NCBI GenBank assembly: GCA_964588705.1
Contig: CAZPQV010000015.1
Location: forward strand, 1-45,361
Length of the DNA stretch: 45,361 nucleotides
Direction of reading: 5' to 3'
Origin: CAZPQV01 sp964588705
GTDB taxonomy: Bacteria > Bacteroidota > Bacteroidia > Flavobacteriales > Weeksellaceae
Below, piece after piece: positions 32,726 through 41,422 of this stretch; the stretch's first letter is position 1, and every line of letters begins with the position of its first letter. Position numbers and translations under genes: made by a program. The notes below the pieces were generated by a model that was not told the DNA's origin, did not search any database, and saw nothing but the letters and a program-made list of their open reading frames with translations.

Positions 32726-35368
32726 TTGAGACGGTTTTATCAGGCATTTTTTGTTTTGATAAATATTATGGTTTTCGGCCAAACTCATACCCATTTCGAA
32801 AACATTACAGTGAACGACGGTTTACCGAGCAACTATATTTTTAGTCTTTCGCAGGATAAAAAAGGGATTATTTGGGGTGGAACCGATAAAGGATTAATAA
32901 AATATGAAAACGGGAAATGGCATACTTTTACAACAGATGAAGGATTGCCCGGAAATTATGTCAATCAGATTTTTTCTGACAAAAACGACGGTTTTTTGCT
33001 TTACATGAGCGAATACGGAGTTTACTATTTTGATATACATGAAGAAAAAATACTAAAAAAATTACCATATTTTAAAAGAAAATCTCCACTGTATTTCGGA
33101 TATGCAGATATAGATTCTGATTATGTTTTAATCAAAGAAAAAGGGAAGGATAAACCCAATTATTATGCTTTTAACATTAAGACAAAACAAACCGTAAAGG
33201 TCGATTCTATACATGAAAATCAGAAAGATTATATTTCATTGAAAGGAAAAAAACTCTCTGGAATTAATGTTTTTAATAACAATAAGGAAATTACCTACGG
33301 AAAATCAAAATATAAGATTATTGACGGTAGAGGTCTTTTACTGATTGATGAAAATAACCGCCATGTTTTAATTTCCGAGCAGAATGGGCTTGAAACGACT
33401 TATTTATCGGGTTTTTTAATTAATAATGAGGGTGACTTACTGATTCCAACTATGGGGCAGGGTATTTTGCTACTTCATAAAACAAATTACAAAATCACTT
33501 ACAAAATTGATAATCTTGATGTGACGGATATTGTTTATAAAGCACCTTACTATTATTTACTTTCAAACGACTACATCTACACTGTTTCCGAAAATGCGAT
33601 AACGGACCGCAGATATATCGAAAAAGGCATGCTCAGTCTTTTTATTGATGGCGATTATCTGTATTCGGGAGCGTTCAGAAGCATCAACAGAATAAATCTT
33701 AATAACAATTCTCTGCAATCTACTGAGCTGCTTCCGTTTGGTTTGGGGGTTTCCACATTTTTTAAAAATGGGAAGGATATTTATTTTTCAACCTACGGAC
33801 AGGGAATTATTAAATTAGATAATAAATTAGACCAGCGATTACAAAATTTTCCTTTTGATAATATTGAAAAAACATTTGTTCTCTCCAACGGATTTGCAAT
33901 GACTTCGTATCAATCGGGCGTTTACTTTACCGATAAAAATTTTAAGGTTCAAAAATTTCTTAATAAATCCAATGGACTTCGAAGCAATTTCGTAACCCAT
34001 GTTTTTGAAGACGGCAAAAGAGTTTGGATTGGGATGAAAAACAACCTGGCTTATTTAGAAGATAATAAGCTGTATCAGTTCCAGAATAACAGCCAACTTG
34101 CAAATGCGGGAATGATTCTCTCTATTTTCAGGGATAAATCGAAAACCTTATGGATCATAGGTGAATATGGAATTTATAAAATGGTGAAAAATGATTTGCT
34201 GAACGTAGCCTCTTTAAATATTCTGAACGATACCAATAAGAGAATTACCAAGAGCATTTATATACCGGAGAAAAACTATCTTTTAGTGACGACCCGAAAT
34301 GAGCTTTCTGCTATAGATCTTGGGTTGCTGATGGTGCATGACGAACTTTCGGTACCGGAATTTGTTGGTGCTGAAGTTGACGGCAAAAAAATTGTTAGAA
34401 ATGAGAATAGATTAACGGTTCCTGATAATTACCGAACTTTTGAACTTATTTTTGAGTCTGTTGATAATACGCTTTTATCAAAAAATAGACTGCAGTACCG
34501 TCTTAACGATGGAGAATGGACTAATTTTTCTAATGCCAACAAACAACGGTTTTCCAGATTAAATTATGGAAAGTATCTTTTAAAAGTCCGTAGCCAAAGC
34601 GAATCCGGAAAAGTGATAAATTATCCAAACGATATCCGCTTCAGAATTCTTCCCCCAATTTATCTCAGATGGTGGTTCGTTTCATTATTTTTAGCATTAA
34701 TTGCATTAACGGCTTGGTTGGTTTCCAATAAAATCACCTCAGATAAATACAATCGTAAAATGCAGGAAATTCTTGTTGAGGAAAACTTGGAAAAAGAAAG
34801 AAAGCGTATCAGCAGAGATTTACACGATAATATTGGTGCTTATACCACAAGCCTGATTTCGAAGATCGATGCTCTTAAGGAAGAACATATTGGTTCGGAT
34901 AAAGAATTGCGGGATTTAAGTGAAAATGCGCAGAATATTCTTACGTTACTAAGACAAACCATATGGGTTTTAGGCAGTAAAAATACCAGTGTTGAAAACT
35001 ATTTCGACAGTATGAAAAATTATGCGGTTAAATATTTTAGTTCTTATCCCAATATAAAACTTGAAATAAACGAAGATATAAACGACAATTTCGCAATAGA
35101 ATCTACCAAAGCGGTAAGCATGTTCCGCATTTTGCAGGAAGCGCTGCAGAATGTGGTAAAACACTCTGAAGCATCTTCTGTACAGCTTTTGCTTAAAGCC
35201 AATAAAAATATTATGATTGAAATAAAAGACAATGGTAAAGGATTTGACGTCAATGCACCATCTTCCGGTTTTGGAATACTGAATATGAAAGAGCGTAGCA
35301 AAGAAAGCGAAATTAGTATTGAAATAAATTCAGGTAATGAGGGAACCAGCATTAAACTGTTAGGATAA
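32726..35368 (+). CDS. Two-component propeller sensor histidine kinase (Reg_prop, Y_Y_Y, HisKA_3)
   Basis: 880 residues from TTG 32726; TTG 32696 is an alternative, but it lies in a hairpin arm. No ATG is available before the signal peptide (RRFYQAFFVLINIMVFGQ). The periplasmic part is a Reg_prop beta-propeller (VNDGLPSNYIFSLSQDKKG and repeats to about 530) and a Y_Y_Y domain (RLQYRLNDGEWTNFS). One membrane helix follows (WWFVSLFLALIALTAWLVS), then a HisKA_3 dimerisation domain with the phosphoacceptor H700 in RISRDLHDNIGAY and an HATPase domain (EALQNVVKH, DNGKGF, GFGILNMKER). It lacks a receiver domain. The response regulator 52 nt downstream is its likely partner. The sensed signal is unknown. 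Confidence 0.9.
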   Translation: MRRFYQAFFVLINIMVFGQTHTHFENITVNDGLPSNYIFSLSQDKKGIIWGGTDKGLIKYENGKWHTFTTDEGLPGNYVNQIFSDKNDGFLLYMSEYGVYYFDIHEEKILKKLPYFKRKSPLYFGYADIDSDYVLIKEKGKDKPNYYAFNIKTKQTVKVDSIHENQKDYISLKGKKLSGINVFNNNKEITYGKSKYKIIDGRGLLLIDENNRHVLISEQNGLETTYLSGFLINNEGDLLIPTMGQGILLLHKTNYKITYKIDNLDVTDIVYKAPYYYLLSNDYIYTVSENAITDRRYIEKGMLSLFIDGDYLYSGAFRSINRINLNNNSLQSTELLPFGLGVSTFFKNGKDIYFSTYGQGIIKLDNKLDQRLQNFPFDNIEKTFVLSNGFAMTSYQSGVYFTDKNFKVQKFLNKSNGLRSNFVTHVFEDGKRVWIGMKNNLAYLEDNKLYQFQNNSQLANAGMILSIFRDKSKTLWIIGEYGIYKMVKNDLLNVASLNILNDTNKRITKSIYIPEKNYLLVTTRNELSAIDLGLLMVHDELSVPEFVGAEVDGKKIVRNENRLTVPDNYRTFELIFESVDNTLLSKNRLQYRLNDGEWTNFSNANKQRFSRLNYGKYLLKVRSQSESGKVINYPNDIRFRILPPIYLRWWFVSLFLALIALTAWLVSNKITSDKYNRKMQEILVEENLEKERKRISRDLHDNIGAYTTSLISKIDALKEEHIGSDKELRDLSENAQNILTLLRQTIWVLGSKNTSVENYFDSMKNYAVKYFSSYPNIKLEINEDINDNFAIESTKAVSMFRILQEALQNVVKHSEASSVQLLLKANKNIMIEIKDNGKGFDVNAPSSGFGILNMKERSKESEISIEINSGNEGTSIKLLG

Positions 35369-35420
35369 ATCAATAAATATTTGTAACTTTTATAAATCAA
35401 AAAACTGATAACCAACGCTT

Positions 35421-36083
35421 ATGATATCGTTAGCCATTGTAGATGATAACACGGTAAACAGAGTTACTGTAAAAGAAAAACTAAAGCCGTATAAAGATAA
35501 AATTGAAGTTGTTCTTGAAGCTAATAATGGACAGGTTTTCTTCGATAAACTTTCCAAAACAAATCAATCAGAGTTTCCGGATGTCGTTCTGATGGATTTG
35601 GAAATGCCGGTTCTCGACGGAATTTCAACGATTGCAGAAGCTTCTGTAAAACACCCCGGCATTAAATTTATTGTACTGACGGTTTATGAAGATAATGACA
35701 AGATTTTTGATGCCATCAGAGCCGGTGCAAGCGGTTATCTTCTGAAGGAAGACAAGGGAACCAACATCATGGAAGCCATAGAAAATGTTGTAAACTATGA
35801 CGGAATTCCGATGAGCCCTGCAATTGCAAGACGCGCAATGAAGTTGTTGGCTGAAAGCGAAAGGCCCGAAGCAGATCTTTCCGATATCGAATCGAAACTC
35901 AGCGATCGTGAAATGGATGTCCTAAAGGAAATTGTGAAAGGAAAATCACAGAATGATATTGCCGAAGCATTATTCATCAGTCCAAATACAGTTCGTACGC
36001 ATGTTAACAATATCTACAAAAAACTTCATCTCAATTCACGAAGTCAGATTATGAATTTAGCATATAAGAAGAAATGGATTTAA
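35421..36083 (+). CDS. LuxR/NarL-family response regulator
   Basis: 220 residues. The receiver domain has the acidic pair D8/D9, the phosphorylation site D59 in VVLMDLEMP, the Thr in IVLTVYED and the Lys in GYLLKED. The C-terminal LuxR-type helix-turn-helix reads LSDREMDVLKEIVKGKSQNDIAEALF then SPNTVRTHVNNIYKKL. It follows the propeller kinase by 52 nt, so they form a pair. A TACGTA-N4-TACGTA palindrome 22 nt after its stop, next to a strong promoter, is a candidate target. Confidence 0.94.
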   Translation: MISLAIVDDNTVNRVTVKEKLKPYKDKIEVVLEANNGQVFFDKLSKTNQSEFPDVVLMDLEMPVLDGISTIAEASVKHPGIKFIVLTVYEDNDKIFDAIRAGASGYLLKEDKGTNIMEAIENVVNYDGIPMSPAIARRAMKLLAESERPEADLSDIESKLSDREMDVLKEIVKGKSQNDIAEALFISPNTVRTHVNNIYKKLHLNSRSQIMNLAYKKKWI

Positions 36084-36104
36084 AATTTTCTGTTTTTCTT
36101 AAAA

Positions 36105-36124
36105 AATACGTAGAATTACGTATT
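36105..36124. promoter_or_regulatory. 20-bp operator-like palindrome (TACGTA-N4-TACGTA core)
   Basis: AATACGTA, GAAT, TACGTATT: two perfect half-sites. Its right end overlaps the TTG of the promoter at 36123-36153 by 2 nt, a typical place for an activator. LuxR/NarL-type regulators bind such inverted hexamers, so the adjacent response regulator is the natural candidate. Binding is inferred. Confidence 0.65.
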
Positions 36125-36153
36125 GAATATTATAGTTTTTAATAATAAATTTG
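36123..36153 (+). promoter_or_regulatory. Promoter of the small transcript
   Basis: TTG (36123-36125), exactly 20 nt, TAAATTTG (36146-36153). One of the best Bacteroidetes promoters in the window, but no normal-size gene follows it. Confidence 0.8.
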
Positions 36154-36159
36154 GAATAC

Positions 36160-36250
36160 AATTCTGAGGTGGAAAATTAATAACTATGAAACAGAAGAGT
36201 AAGTAATTTTTTTCATTTTTTTAAAGACTGAAGCAATTCAGTCTTTTTTT
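36160..36250 (+). ncRNA. Predicted small transcript of about 90 nt with a six-codon ORF
   Basis: Between a strong promoter and a strong terminator lies about 90 nt. It carries a purine-rich AGGTGG (36167-36172) and a tiny ORF ATG 36186 to TAA 36206, encoding MKQKSK. The AGGTGG to ATG distance (13 nt) is longer than usual for a ribosome site. The transcript may be a regulatory RNA, a leader for the desaturase, or a micropeptide mRNA. The exact 5' end is inferred from the -7 box. Confidence 0.55.
36223..36250 (+). terminator. GNRA-loop terminator of the small transcript
   Basis: AAAGACTGAA and TTCAGTCTTT form a 10-bp stem capped by GCAA and followed by TTTT. It separates the small transcript from the desaturase promoter. 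Confidence 0.9.
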
Positions 36251-36286
36251 ATTGCTTTAAGAATGTTATTTTCAGCATAATATTTT

Positions 36287-36294
36287 TATATTTG
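36287..36294 (+). promoter_or_regulatory. -7 box of the acyl-ACP desaturase gene
   Basis: TATATTTG ends 19 nt before the ATG at 36314. It supports the upstream of two in-frame ATGs as the start. Confidence 0.6.
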
Positions 36295-36313
36295 CTGAAA
36301 TAAAGTAGTAAAA

Positions 36314-37291
36314 ATGTACAATAAAATTGTGCGGCTTGAGGTCATGAGAACCTTGAGTTCAGAAGTAAATTCTTTCATCGACAAATATTTAACACCGGTA
36401 GAAAAAATTTGGCAGCCGTCGGATTTTCTTCCAGATCCAAGTCATTCAGATTTCAAACACGAGCTTGAAGAAATTCAAACTTTTGCACACGAAATGGATT
36501 ATGATGTGTTTGTAACACTTATTGGAGACTGCATCACAGAAGAAGCGCTACCAAGCTACGAAAGCTGGATTATGGGAATCGATGGAGTAGATCAGGAAAA
36601 CGGAAACAGTTGGAGCAATTGGGTGAGAAGCTGGACTGCAGAAGAAAACCGTCACGGAGATTTACTGAATAAATATCTTTATCTGTGTGGCCGCGTCAAT
36701 ATGCGTGAAGTTGAAGTTACTACGCAGTATCTTATTAAAGACGGATTTGATTTGGGCACATCAATGGACCCGTACAGAAACTTTGTTTATACCAGTTTTC
36801 AGGAAACCGCCACCAATATTTCGCACCGTAGGGTAGGTACTTTTGCCAAACAAAGTGGTAATAAGAAGTTGGCTAAAATGTGTGCGGTAATTGCCGCTGA
36901 TGAAGCACGGCATGCCAAAGCATACAAACATTTCATCACCAAAATTTTTGAACTGGATCCTTCGGAGATGATGCTCGCTTTTGAAGATATGATGAAAAAG
37001 AAGATTGTAATGCCGGCACACATGATGCGTGAAAGTGGGCAAAAAGCGGGAGAACTTTGGTCACATTTTTCAGATGCTGCACAACGTTGCATGGTTTATA
37101 CGGCTCAGGATTATATTGATATTCTGAAAGAGCTTCTGGAAGACTGGAAGATTGAACACATCGACGGATTGAATGAAGCTGCGCAAAAAGCACAGGAATA
37201 TCTGGTAAAACTTCCATCCCGACTTCAAAGAATTACAGACCGCATTTCCACACCCGAGTTACGGTATCAGTTTAAATGGGTTAAAAGTTAA
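36314..37291 (+). CDS. Acyl-[acyl-carrier-protein] desaturase (di-iron, soluble)
   Basis: 325 residues. The ferritin-like di-iron site is given by EENRH (110-114) and DEARH (196-200), with further ligands E77 (ITEEALPSYESW) and E164 (SFQETATN). It introduces a double bond into acyl-ACP, as plant stearoyl-ACP 9-desaturase does. Bacterial members are less studied; chain length and position are unknown. ATG 36314 is chosen over the internal ATG at 36344 because the promoter box fits it. It is transcribed alone, after the small-RNA terminator. Confidence 0.92.
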   Translation: MYNKIVRLEVMRTLSSEVNSFIDKYLTPVEKIWQPSDFLPDPSHSDFKHELEEIQTFAHEMDYDVFVTLIGDCITEEALPSYESWIMGIDGVDQENGNSWSNWVRSWTAEENRHGDLLNKYLYLCGRVNMREVEVTTQYLIKDGFDLGTSMDPYRNFVYTSFQETATNISHRRVGTFAKQSGNKKLAKMCAVIAADEARHAKAYKHFITKIFELDPSEMMLAFEDMMKKKIVMPAHMMRESGQKAGELWSHFSDAAQRCMVYTAQDYIDILKELLEDWKIEHIDGLNEAAQKAQEYLVKLPSRLQRITDRISTPELRYQFKWVKS

Positions 37292-37320
37292 TAGTATTTG
37301 TCAGAATCGTCAATCATAAA

Positions 37321-37352
37321 GCCGAAAACAATCAAGTTTTCGGCCTTTTTTT
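37321..37352 (+). terminator. Terminator of the desaturase gene
   Basis: GCCGAAAAC (37321-37329) and GTTTTCGGC (37336-37344) form a 9-bp stem, with a C and seven T after it. Confidence 0.88.
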
Positions 37353-37354
37353 AG

Positions 37355-37362
37355 TATCTTTG
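37355..37362 (+). promoter_or_regulatory. -7 box of the HAD phosphatase gene
   Basis: TATCTTTG followed by CAAAA, 26 nt before the ATG at 37389 and immediately after the preceding terminator. Confidence 0.6.
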
Positions 37363-37388
37363 CAAAATCTGAAAAGCACAATATTATC

Positions 37389-37823
37389 ATGATAAGAAGT
37401 AATAAAAAACTGGCCATTGATTTCGACGGAACGATTGTAGATGATGCGTATCCAGGAATTGGAAAAGCAAAAACTTTTGCATTCGAAACCCTTAAAAAAC
37501 TTCAGAGTGAAGGTTACCGACTTATTCTTTGGACTTACAGACATGGGAAAAGTTTGGACGAAGCTGTGGAATATTGCCGTAAAAACGGAGTTGAATTTTA
37601 TGCAGTAAACTCAAGTTTTGAAGGTGAAGTTTTCGACAATGCTGAAGCATCAAGAAAGATTGATGCCGACTTATTCATTGATGACAGAAATCTTGGAGGT
37701 TTTCCGGGTTGGGGAGAAATTTACAATATCATTAATCAGAAAATAGAATTCCGTGTTGATGGTGGTGAAGTTCTCGCTTATTCAAAAATGAAAAAAGACA
37801 AAAAGAAAGGTCTTTTCTGGTAA
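37389..37823 (+). CDS. HAD-superfamily phosphatase, BT0820-like
   Basis: 144 residues, a small HAD fold without a large cap. Motif I is AIDFDGTIV (nucleophile D11, general acid D13), motif II LILWTYR and motif IV ADLFIDDRN. This matches the compact BT0820-type HAD family of Bacteroidetes, whose substrate is not known. The C-terminal KMKKDKKKGLFW tail is basic. Single gene with its own promoter. Confidence 0.85.
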   Translation: MIRSNKKLAIDFDGTIVDDAYPGIGKAKTFAFETLKKLQSEGYRLILWTYRHGKSLDEAVEYCRKNGVEFYAVNSSFEGEVFDNAEASRKIDADLFIDDRNLGGFPGWGEIYNIINQKIEFRVDGGEVLAYSKMKKDKKKGLFW

Positions 37824-37860
37824 AGAAAAAAGATAAAAGGCAAAAGACAAAAGAAATTGG

Positions 37861-38019
37861 ATAGACTATGAAAAACGATTTACTTCAAAGGACTTTTACA
37901 GAAAAGTTTTGAATTGAAAAACATACTTGGTGCTATTTCAAGAAATTCTGAAGACGATAACGACAAAGATTAATAATATAAAATAAAGGCACTTTCAAAC
38001 TTTTTTCTTTTGCCTTTAT
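37861..38019 (+). other. Short gene remnant and hairpin in the HAD-map gap
   Basis: The 215-bp gap has a purine-rich start, then ATG 37868 with a short frame MKNDLLQRTFTEKF and a stop, and another open piece KNILGAISRNSEDDNDKD in the next frame. This could be the decayed end of a small four-helix protein, but it is too short to prove. ATAAAGGCA (37983-37991) and TGCCTTTAT (38011-38019) form a hairpin just before map. Confidence 0.3.
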
Positions 38020-38038
38020 ACTTGTATCTTATAAAATA

Positions 38039-38848
38039 ATGATTCAATTAAAATCACTCGACGAACTCCGCATCATGCGCGAAAGTGCGCAATTGGTTTC
38101 CAAAACTTTAGGGATGGTTGCCAAGGAAATAAAACCCGGAGTTACAACAAATTATATCGATAAAATCGCAGCAGAATTTATTCGCGATCATGGCGGCGAA
38201 CCTGCATTTCTTGGAATGTACGGCTTCCCCAAAAACCTATGTATTTCTCCAAATTCGGAAGTTGTACACGGTATTCCGAATGATAAACCTTTGGAAGAAG
38301 GCGACATTCTTTCCGTGGATTGCGGCGTTTATATGAACGGGTTTTACGGCGATCACGCCTATTCTTTTGAAGTAGGTGAAGTCGATCCCGAAACCAAAAA
38401 ACTGCTGAAAGTCACCAAAGAATCTCTTTACAAAGGTATCGAACAGTGCGTTCGCGGAAAAAGAGTGGGAGATATTTCCAATGCCATTCAAACCTATTGT
38501 GAAGCTCATGGTTATGGGGTAGTTCGCGAATTAGTAGGCCATGGTTTAGGCAGAAAAATGCACGAAGATCCACAGGTTCCAAATTACGGGAAAAAGGGAA
38601 GTGGAAAAGTCCTGAAAGACGGTATTGCACTTGCAATTGAACCGATGATTAATATGGGAACCGAAAAGGTGAAATTCCATAAAGACGGCTGGACAGTCAC
38701 GACTTTAGACGGAAAACCATCAGCACATTTCGAACACGATGTTTGCATTATCGGTGGAAAACCGGTTCTTCTTTCTACATTCAAATATATTTATGAAGCA
38801 TTGGGAATTGTAAGCGACGAAGAAAAACCGTTTACGATGGATTTTTAA
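38039..38848 (+). CDS. map: Type I methionine aminopeptidase
   Basis: 269 residues. It removes the initiator Met from new proteins. The five metal ligands of the pita-bread fold are visible: Asp in LSVDCGVYMNGFYGDHAYSF (both Asp), His in LVGHGLGRKMHE, Glu in AIEPMINMG and the late Glu in SAHFEHDVCI. No SH3-like N-terminal extension. A methyltransferase starts on the base after its stop codon, so both share one mRNA. Confidence 0.97.
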   Translation: MIQLKSLDELRIMRESAQLVSKTLGMVAKEIKPGVTTNYIDKIAAEFIRDHGGEPAFLGMYGFPKNLCISPNSEVVHGIPNDKPLEEGDILSVDCGVYMNGFYGDHAYSFEVGEVDPETKKLLKVTKESLYKGIEQCVRGKRVGDISNAIQTYCEAHGYGVVRELVGHGLGRKMHEDPQVPNYGKKGSGKVLKDGIALAIEPMINMGTEKVKFHKDGWTVTTLDGKPSAHFEHDVCIIGGKPVLLSTFKYIYEALGIVSDEEKPFTMDF

Positions 38849-39616
38849 ATGAAAAAACTATCCAAATTTCTTTTAAACAAGCTTCCGAGACCAATGCTGA
38901 TTCAAATCAGTATTTTTCTCAGACCACTGATTTATCTGTTTTATAAAGGAAATCAATTTACCGATCCTATTGACGGAAAATCCTACCGGAAATTTCTTCC
39001 TTACGGCTACGGAAAACAACGTGAAAATGCACTTTCTCCGGGAACTTTAAGTTTGGAACGGCACCGACAAATGTGGCTTTATTTAAAGAATGAAACTGAT
39101 TTTTTCACGGCCAATCTCAAGGTATTGCATATAGCACCTGAACAGGAATTCCTTCGCAGATTCAAAAAAATGAATAATCTTGCATATACATCAGCAGATC
39201 TTTTTTCGCCGATTGTCGATGTAAAAGCAGATGTTCTTGATTTGCCTTTTGAAAATGAAAGTTTTGATGTGATTATCTGTAATCACGTACTTGAACATAT
39301 TGTTGACGACAGAAAAGCCATGAGCGAACTTCATCGAGTAATGAAATCCGGAGGTTGGGGAATTTTTCAGGTTCCGATGAAGAATTCTCTTGAAAAAACT
39401 TACGAAGATTTCAGCATTATCAATCCGAAAGAAAGACAAAAACATTTTGGGCAATACGATCATGTGCGCTGGTACGGAATGGATTATTTCGACAGATTAA
39501 AAAGTGTAGGATTTGAGGTGGAAGCCAACTTTTATTCACAGAAATTTTCAGATGATGAAATCAAGAAATATGGCTTGAACCGAAATGAAATCTTGCCGGT
39601 AGTCCACAAAAAATGA
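38849..39616 (+). CDS. Class I SAM-dependent methyltransferase downstream of map
   Basis: 255 residues. SAM motif I is changed to LKVLHIAPEQEFLRRF, followed by the acidic loop SADLFSPIVDVKADVLDLPFENESFDVIICNHVLEHI and VMKSGGWGIFQVP. This is the Methyltransf_11/SAM-dependent group. The N-terminal 35 residues (LIQISIFLRPLIYLFYKG) are hydrophobic and may contact the membrane. It starts directly after map and is followed 1 nt later by a lipase-like gene. The substrate is unknown. Confidence 0.85.
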   Translation: MKKLSKFLLNKLPRPMLIQISIFLRPLIYLFYKGNQFTDPIDGKSYRKFLPYGYGKQRENALSPGTLSLERHRQMWLYLKNETDFFTANLKVLHIAPEQEFLRRFKKMNNLAYTSADLFSPIVDVKADVLDLPFENESFDVIICNHVLEHIVDDRKAMSELHRVMKSGGWGIFQVPMKNSLEKTYEDFSIINPKERQKHFGQYDHVRWYGMDYFDRLKSVGFEVEANFYSQKFSDDEIKKYGLNRNEILPVVHKK

Positions 39617-39617
39617 T

Positions 39618-40388
39618 ATGAACCTCAAGTATTTAGCCCATATTCTATTGTCGGTTCCGCTGATTCCTTTAATTTATTTTCAAGGCAAAAAAGTTTATAA
39701 GAAAATCCCAAAACTGCCTGATGCCGAAGGGAATTCAGGTAAAATTGATAATCAGTCAGATCGCACTTTGAATCTGCTTTTTATTGGTGAAAGTGCTATT
39801 GCCGGCGTTGGAGTAAGGAATCACAGTAATTCCTTTGTTGGACATTTTTCGAAATTGATTGCGGAGAAACTGAATTGTAATGTTACGTGGAATGTATTTG
39901 CCAAAAGCGGTTACAATATCCAAAAGATAAATGAACGTATTCTTCCAAAGATTAATATCGAAAATGCAGATTTAATCTTAGTCGGAATTGGCGGTAACGA
40001 CAGTTTTGAGCTGACTACACCGACAAAATTCAATGTAAATATCCATGAAAGTATTACTTTTTTACAAAGTAAATCCCCTGATAAACCTATTGTTTTTGTG
40101 AATTTTCCACCGGTAAAATACTTTCCAATATTTACAAAACCAATGCAGTTTGTGTTGGGTGGCCGTGCTGAAATTTTGCAGGATGCTTTTAAGAAATCAA
40201 TCCCTAAAAACAAGAATATTTACTTTATGTCTAATGGAGAAATATTTCAAAAATGGAGTACCGAAAAGAATATCAAAATTGAGGAATTATTTAGTGACGG
40301 TGTTCACCCGAGTGAAAAAACTTATTTTCTGTGGGCTGAAGAATCTGTAAACTTCACATTAGATCAGAACATTCTGAGATCGCTTTAG
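39618..40388 (+). CDS. SGNH/GDSL-family hydrolase, membrane-anchored
   Basis: 256 residues. The N-terminus has a membrane segment (YLAHILLSVPLIPLIYFQG), so the enzyme is probably anchored. SGNH blocks: LLFIGESAIAGVG (Ser block, GES instead of GDS), AKSGYN (Gly block), VGIGGNDSF (Asn block) and SDGVHPSEKTYFLWAEE (Asp-x-x-His). An esterase or deacylase acting on lipid or cell-wall substrates is expected. It is the last gene of the map unit. Confidence 0.87.
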   Translation: MNLKYLAHILLSVPLIPLIYFQGKKVYKKIPKLPDAEGNSGKIDNQSDRTLNLLFIGESAIAGVGVRNHSNSFVGHFSKLIAEKLNCNVTWNVFAKSGYNIQKINERILPKINIENADLILVGIGGNDSFELTTPTKFNVNIHESITFLQSKSPDKPIVFVNFPPVKYFPIFTKPMQFVLGGRAEILQDAFKKSIPKNKNIYFMSNGEIFQKWSTEKNIKIEELFSDGVHPSEKTYFLWAEESVNFTLDQNILRSL

Positions 40389-40440
40389 CCTTTCTCCTTT
40401 GCTTAAAAGTTCACTAAATTCGTGATACTTCATTTTTGCT

Positions 40441-40448
40441 TAACTTTG
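40441..40448 (+). promoter_or_regulatory. -7 box of era
   Basis: TAACTTTG followed by CAAAATC. A start codon upstream of about 40455 would not be on the mRNA, which supports the TTG at 40478 as the era start. Confidence 0.6.
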
Positions 40449-40477
40449 CAAAATCTAAAAAATCAATTATAAATAAT

Positions 40478-41359
40478 TTGGAAAATCATAAAGCCGGATT
40501 CGTAAACATCGTTGGCAAACCAAACGCCGGAAAATCAACTCTTCTTAATCAGCTCATGGGAGAGAAGTTGGCTATTGTAACACAAAAAGCACAAACCACC
40601 CGCCACCGTATTTTCGGAATTTATAATGAGGAAGATTTGCAGATCGTATTTTCGGATACGCCTGGAGTTTTGGATCCAAAATACGGATTACAAGAAAAAA
40701 TGATGGATTTTGTGAAGGATTCTTTGCAGGATGCAGATGTTTTTTTGTTCATTATTGATATTACAGATCCGTCTGAACCATCAGAATTTCTTATCGAAAA
40801 ACTGAATAAAATTCCGGTTCCGGTTTTGATTTTAATTAATAAGATTGACGCCTCTAATCAGGAAAATTTAGAGAAAGTCATCGATTTCTGGCATGGAAAA
40901 ATTCCTAAAGCTGAAATTCTTCCAATCTCTGCGTTAGAAGGAGTAAATACAGAACTGATTCTTCCGAAACTGAAATCGCTTTTACCGGAAAATCCGCCGT
41001 ATTACGATAAAGATCAGTTTACGGACAAATCAGAACGTTTTTTTGTAAATGAAGCGATTCGGGAGAAAATTCTGCTCAATTATGAGAAAGAAATTCCTTA
41101 TTCCGTAGAAGTTGTTACAGAAATGTTTAAGGAAAAAGAAGGCATTATCTTCATCGATTCCATCATTTATGTGGAAAGAGAAACTCAGAAAGGGATTATT
41201 ATCGGGCATAAAGGTGAAGCTATAAAAAAGGTGGGAACTCAGGCGCGCGAAGACCTTGAGAAGTTTTTTGCAAAGAAAATTCATCTGAACCTTTTTGTTA
41301 AAGTAAAAAGAGACTGGCGTAAAAATGAGAGGGATCTGAAAAACTTCGGTTATAGGTAA
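40478..41359 (+). CDS. era: GTPase Era
   Basis: 293 residues from TTG 40478; the longer frame from TTG 40436 would begin before the promoter box. G1 is GKPNAGKST, G2 TTRHRIFG, G3 DTPGVLDP, G4 NKID and G5 PISALEG. The C-terminal KH domain reads VERETQKGIIIGHKGEAIKKVGTQARED. Era binds the 3' end of 16S rRNA and assists assembly of the small subunit. The start codon is not ATG in any reading. Single gene with its own promoter. Confidence 0.95.
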   Translation: MENHKAGFVNIVGKPNAGKSTLLNQLMGEKLAIVTQKAQTTRHRIFGIYNEEDLQIVFSDTPGVLDPKYGLQEKMMDFVKDSLQDADVFLFIIDITDPSEPSEFLIEKLNKIPVPVLILINKIDASNQENLEKVIDFWHGKIPKAEILPISALEGVNTELILPKLKSLLPENPPYYDKDQFTDKSERFFVNEAIREKILLNYEKEIPYSVEVVTEMFKEKEGIIFIDSIIYVERETQKGIIIGHKGEAIKKVGTQAREDLEKFFAKKIHLNLFVKVKRDWRKNERDLKNFGYR

Positions 41360-41396
41360 TTTTCGCCAAAAGATACTTTTTATAAAGGTTTTTCGT

Positions 41397-41404
41397 TAGT
41401 TTTG
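41397..41404 (+). promoter_or_regulatory. -7 box of the doxX-like gene
   Basis: TAGTTTTG, 18 nt before the ATG at 41423. It rules against the in-frame TTG at 41402. Confidence 0.55.
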
Positions 41405-41422
41405 TTTAATATAAAGATAATT

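Noticed and set aside
37868..37978. Small four-helix protein gene
   Set aside because: Only short broken frames remain, with no convincing family match.
40436..41359. Longer era frame from TTG 40436
   Set aside because: The added codons include the TAACTTTG promoter box itself.
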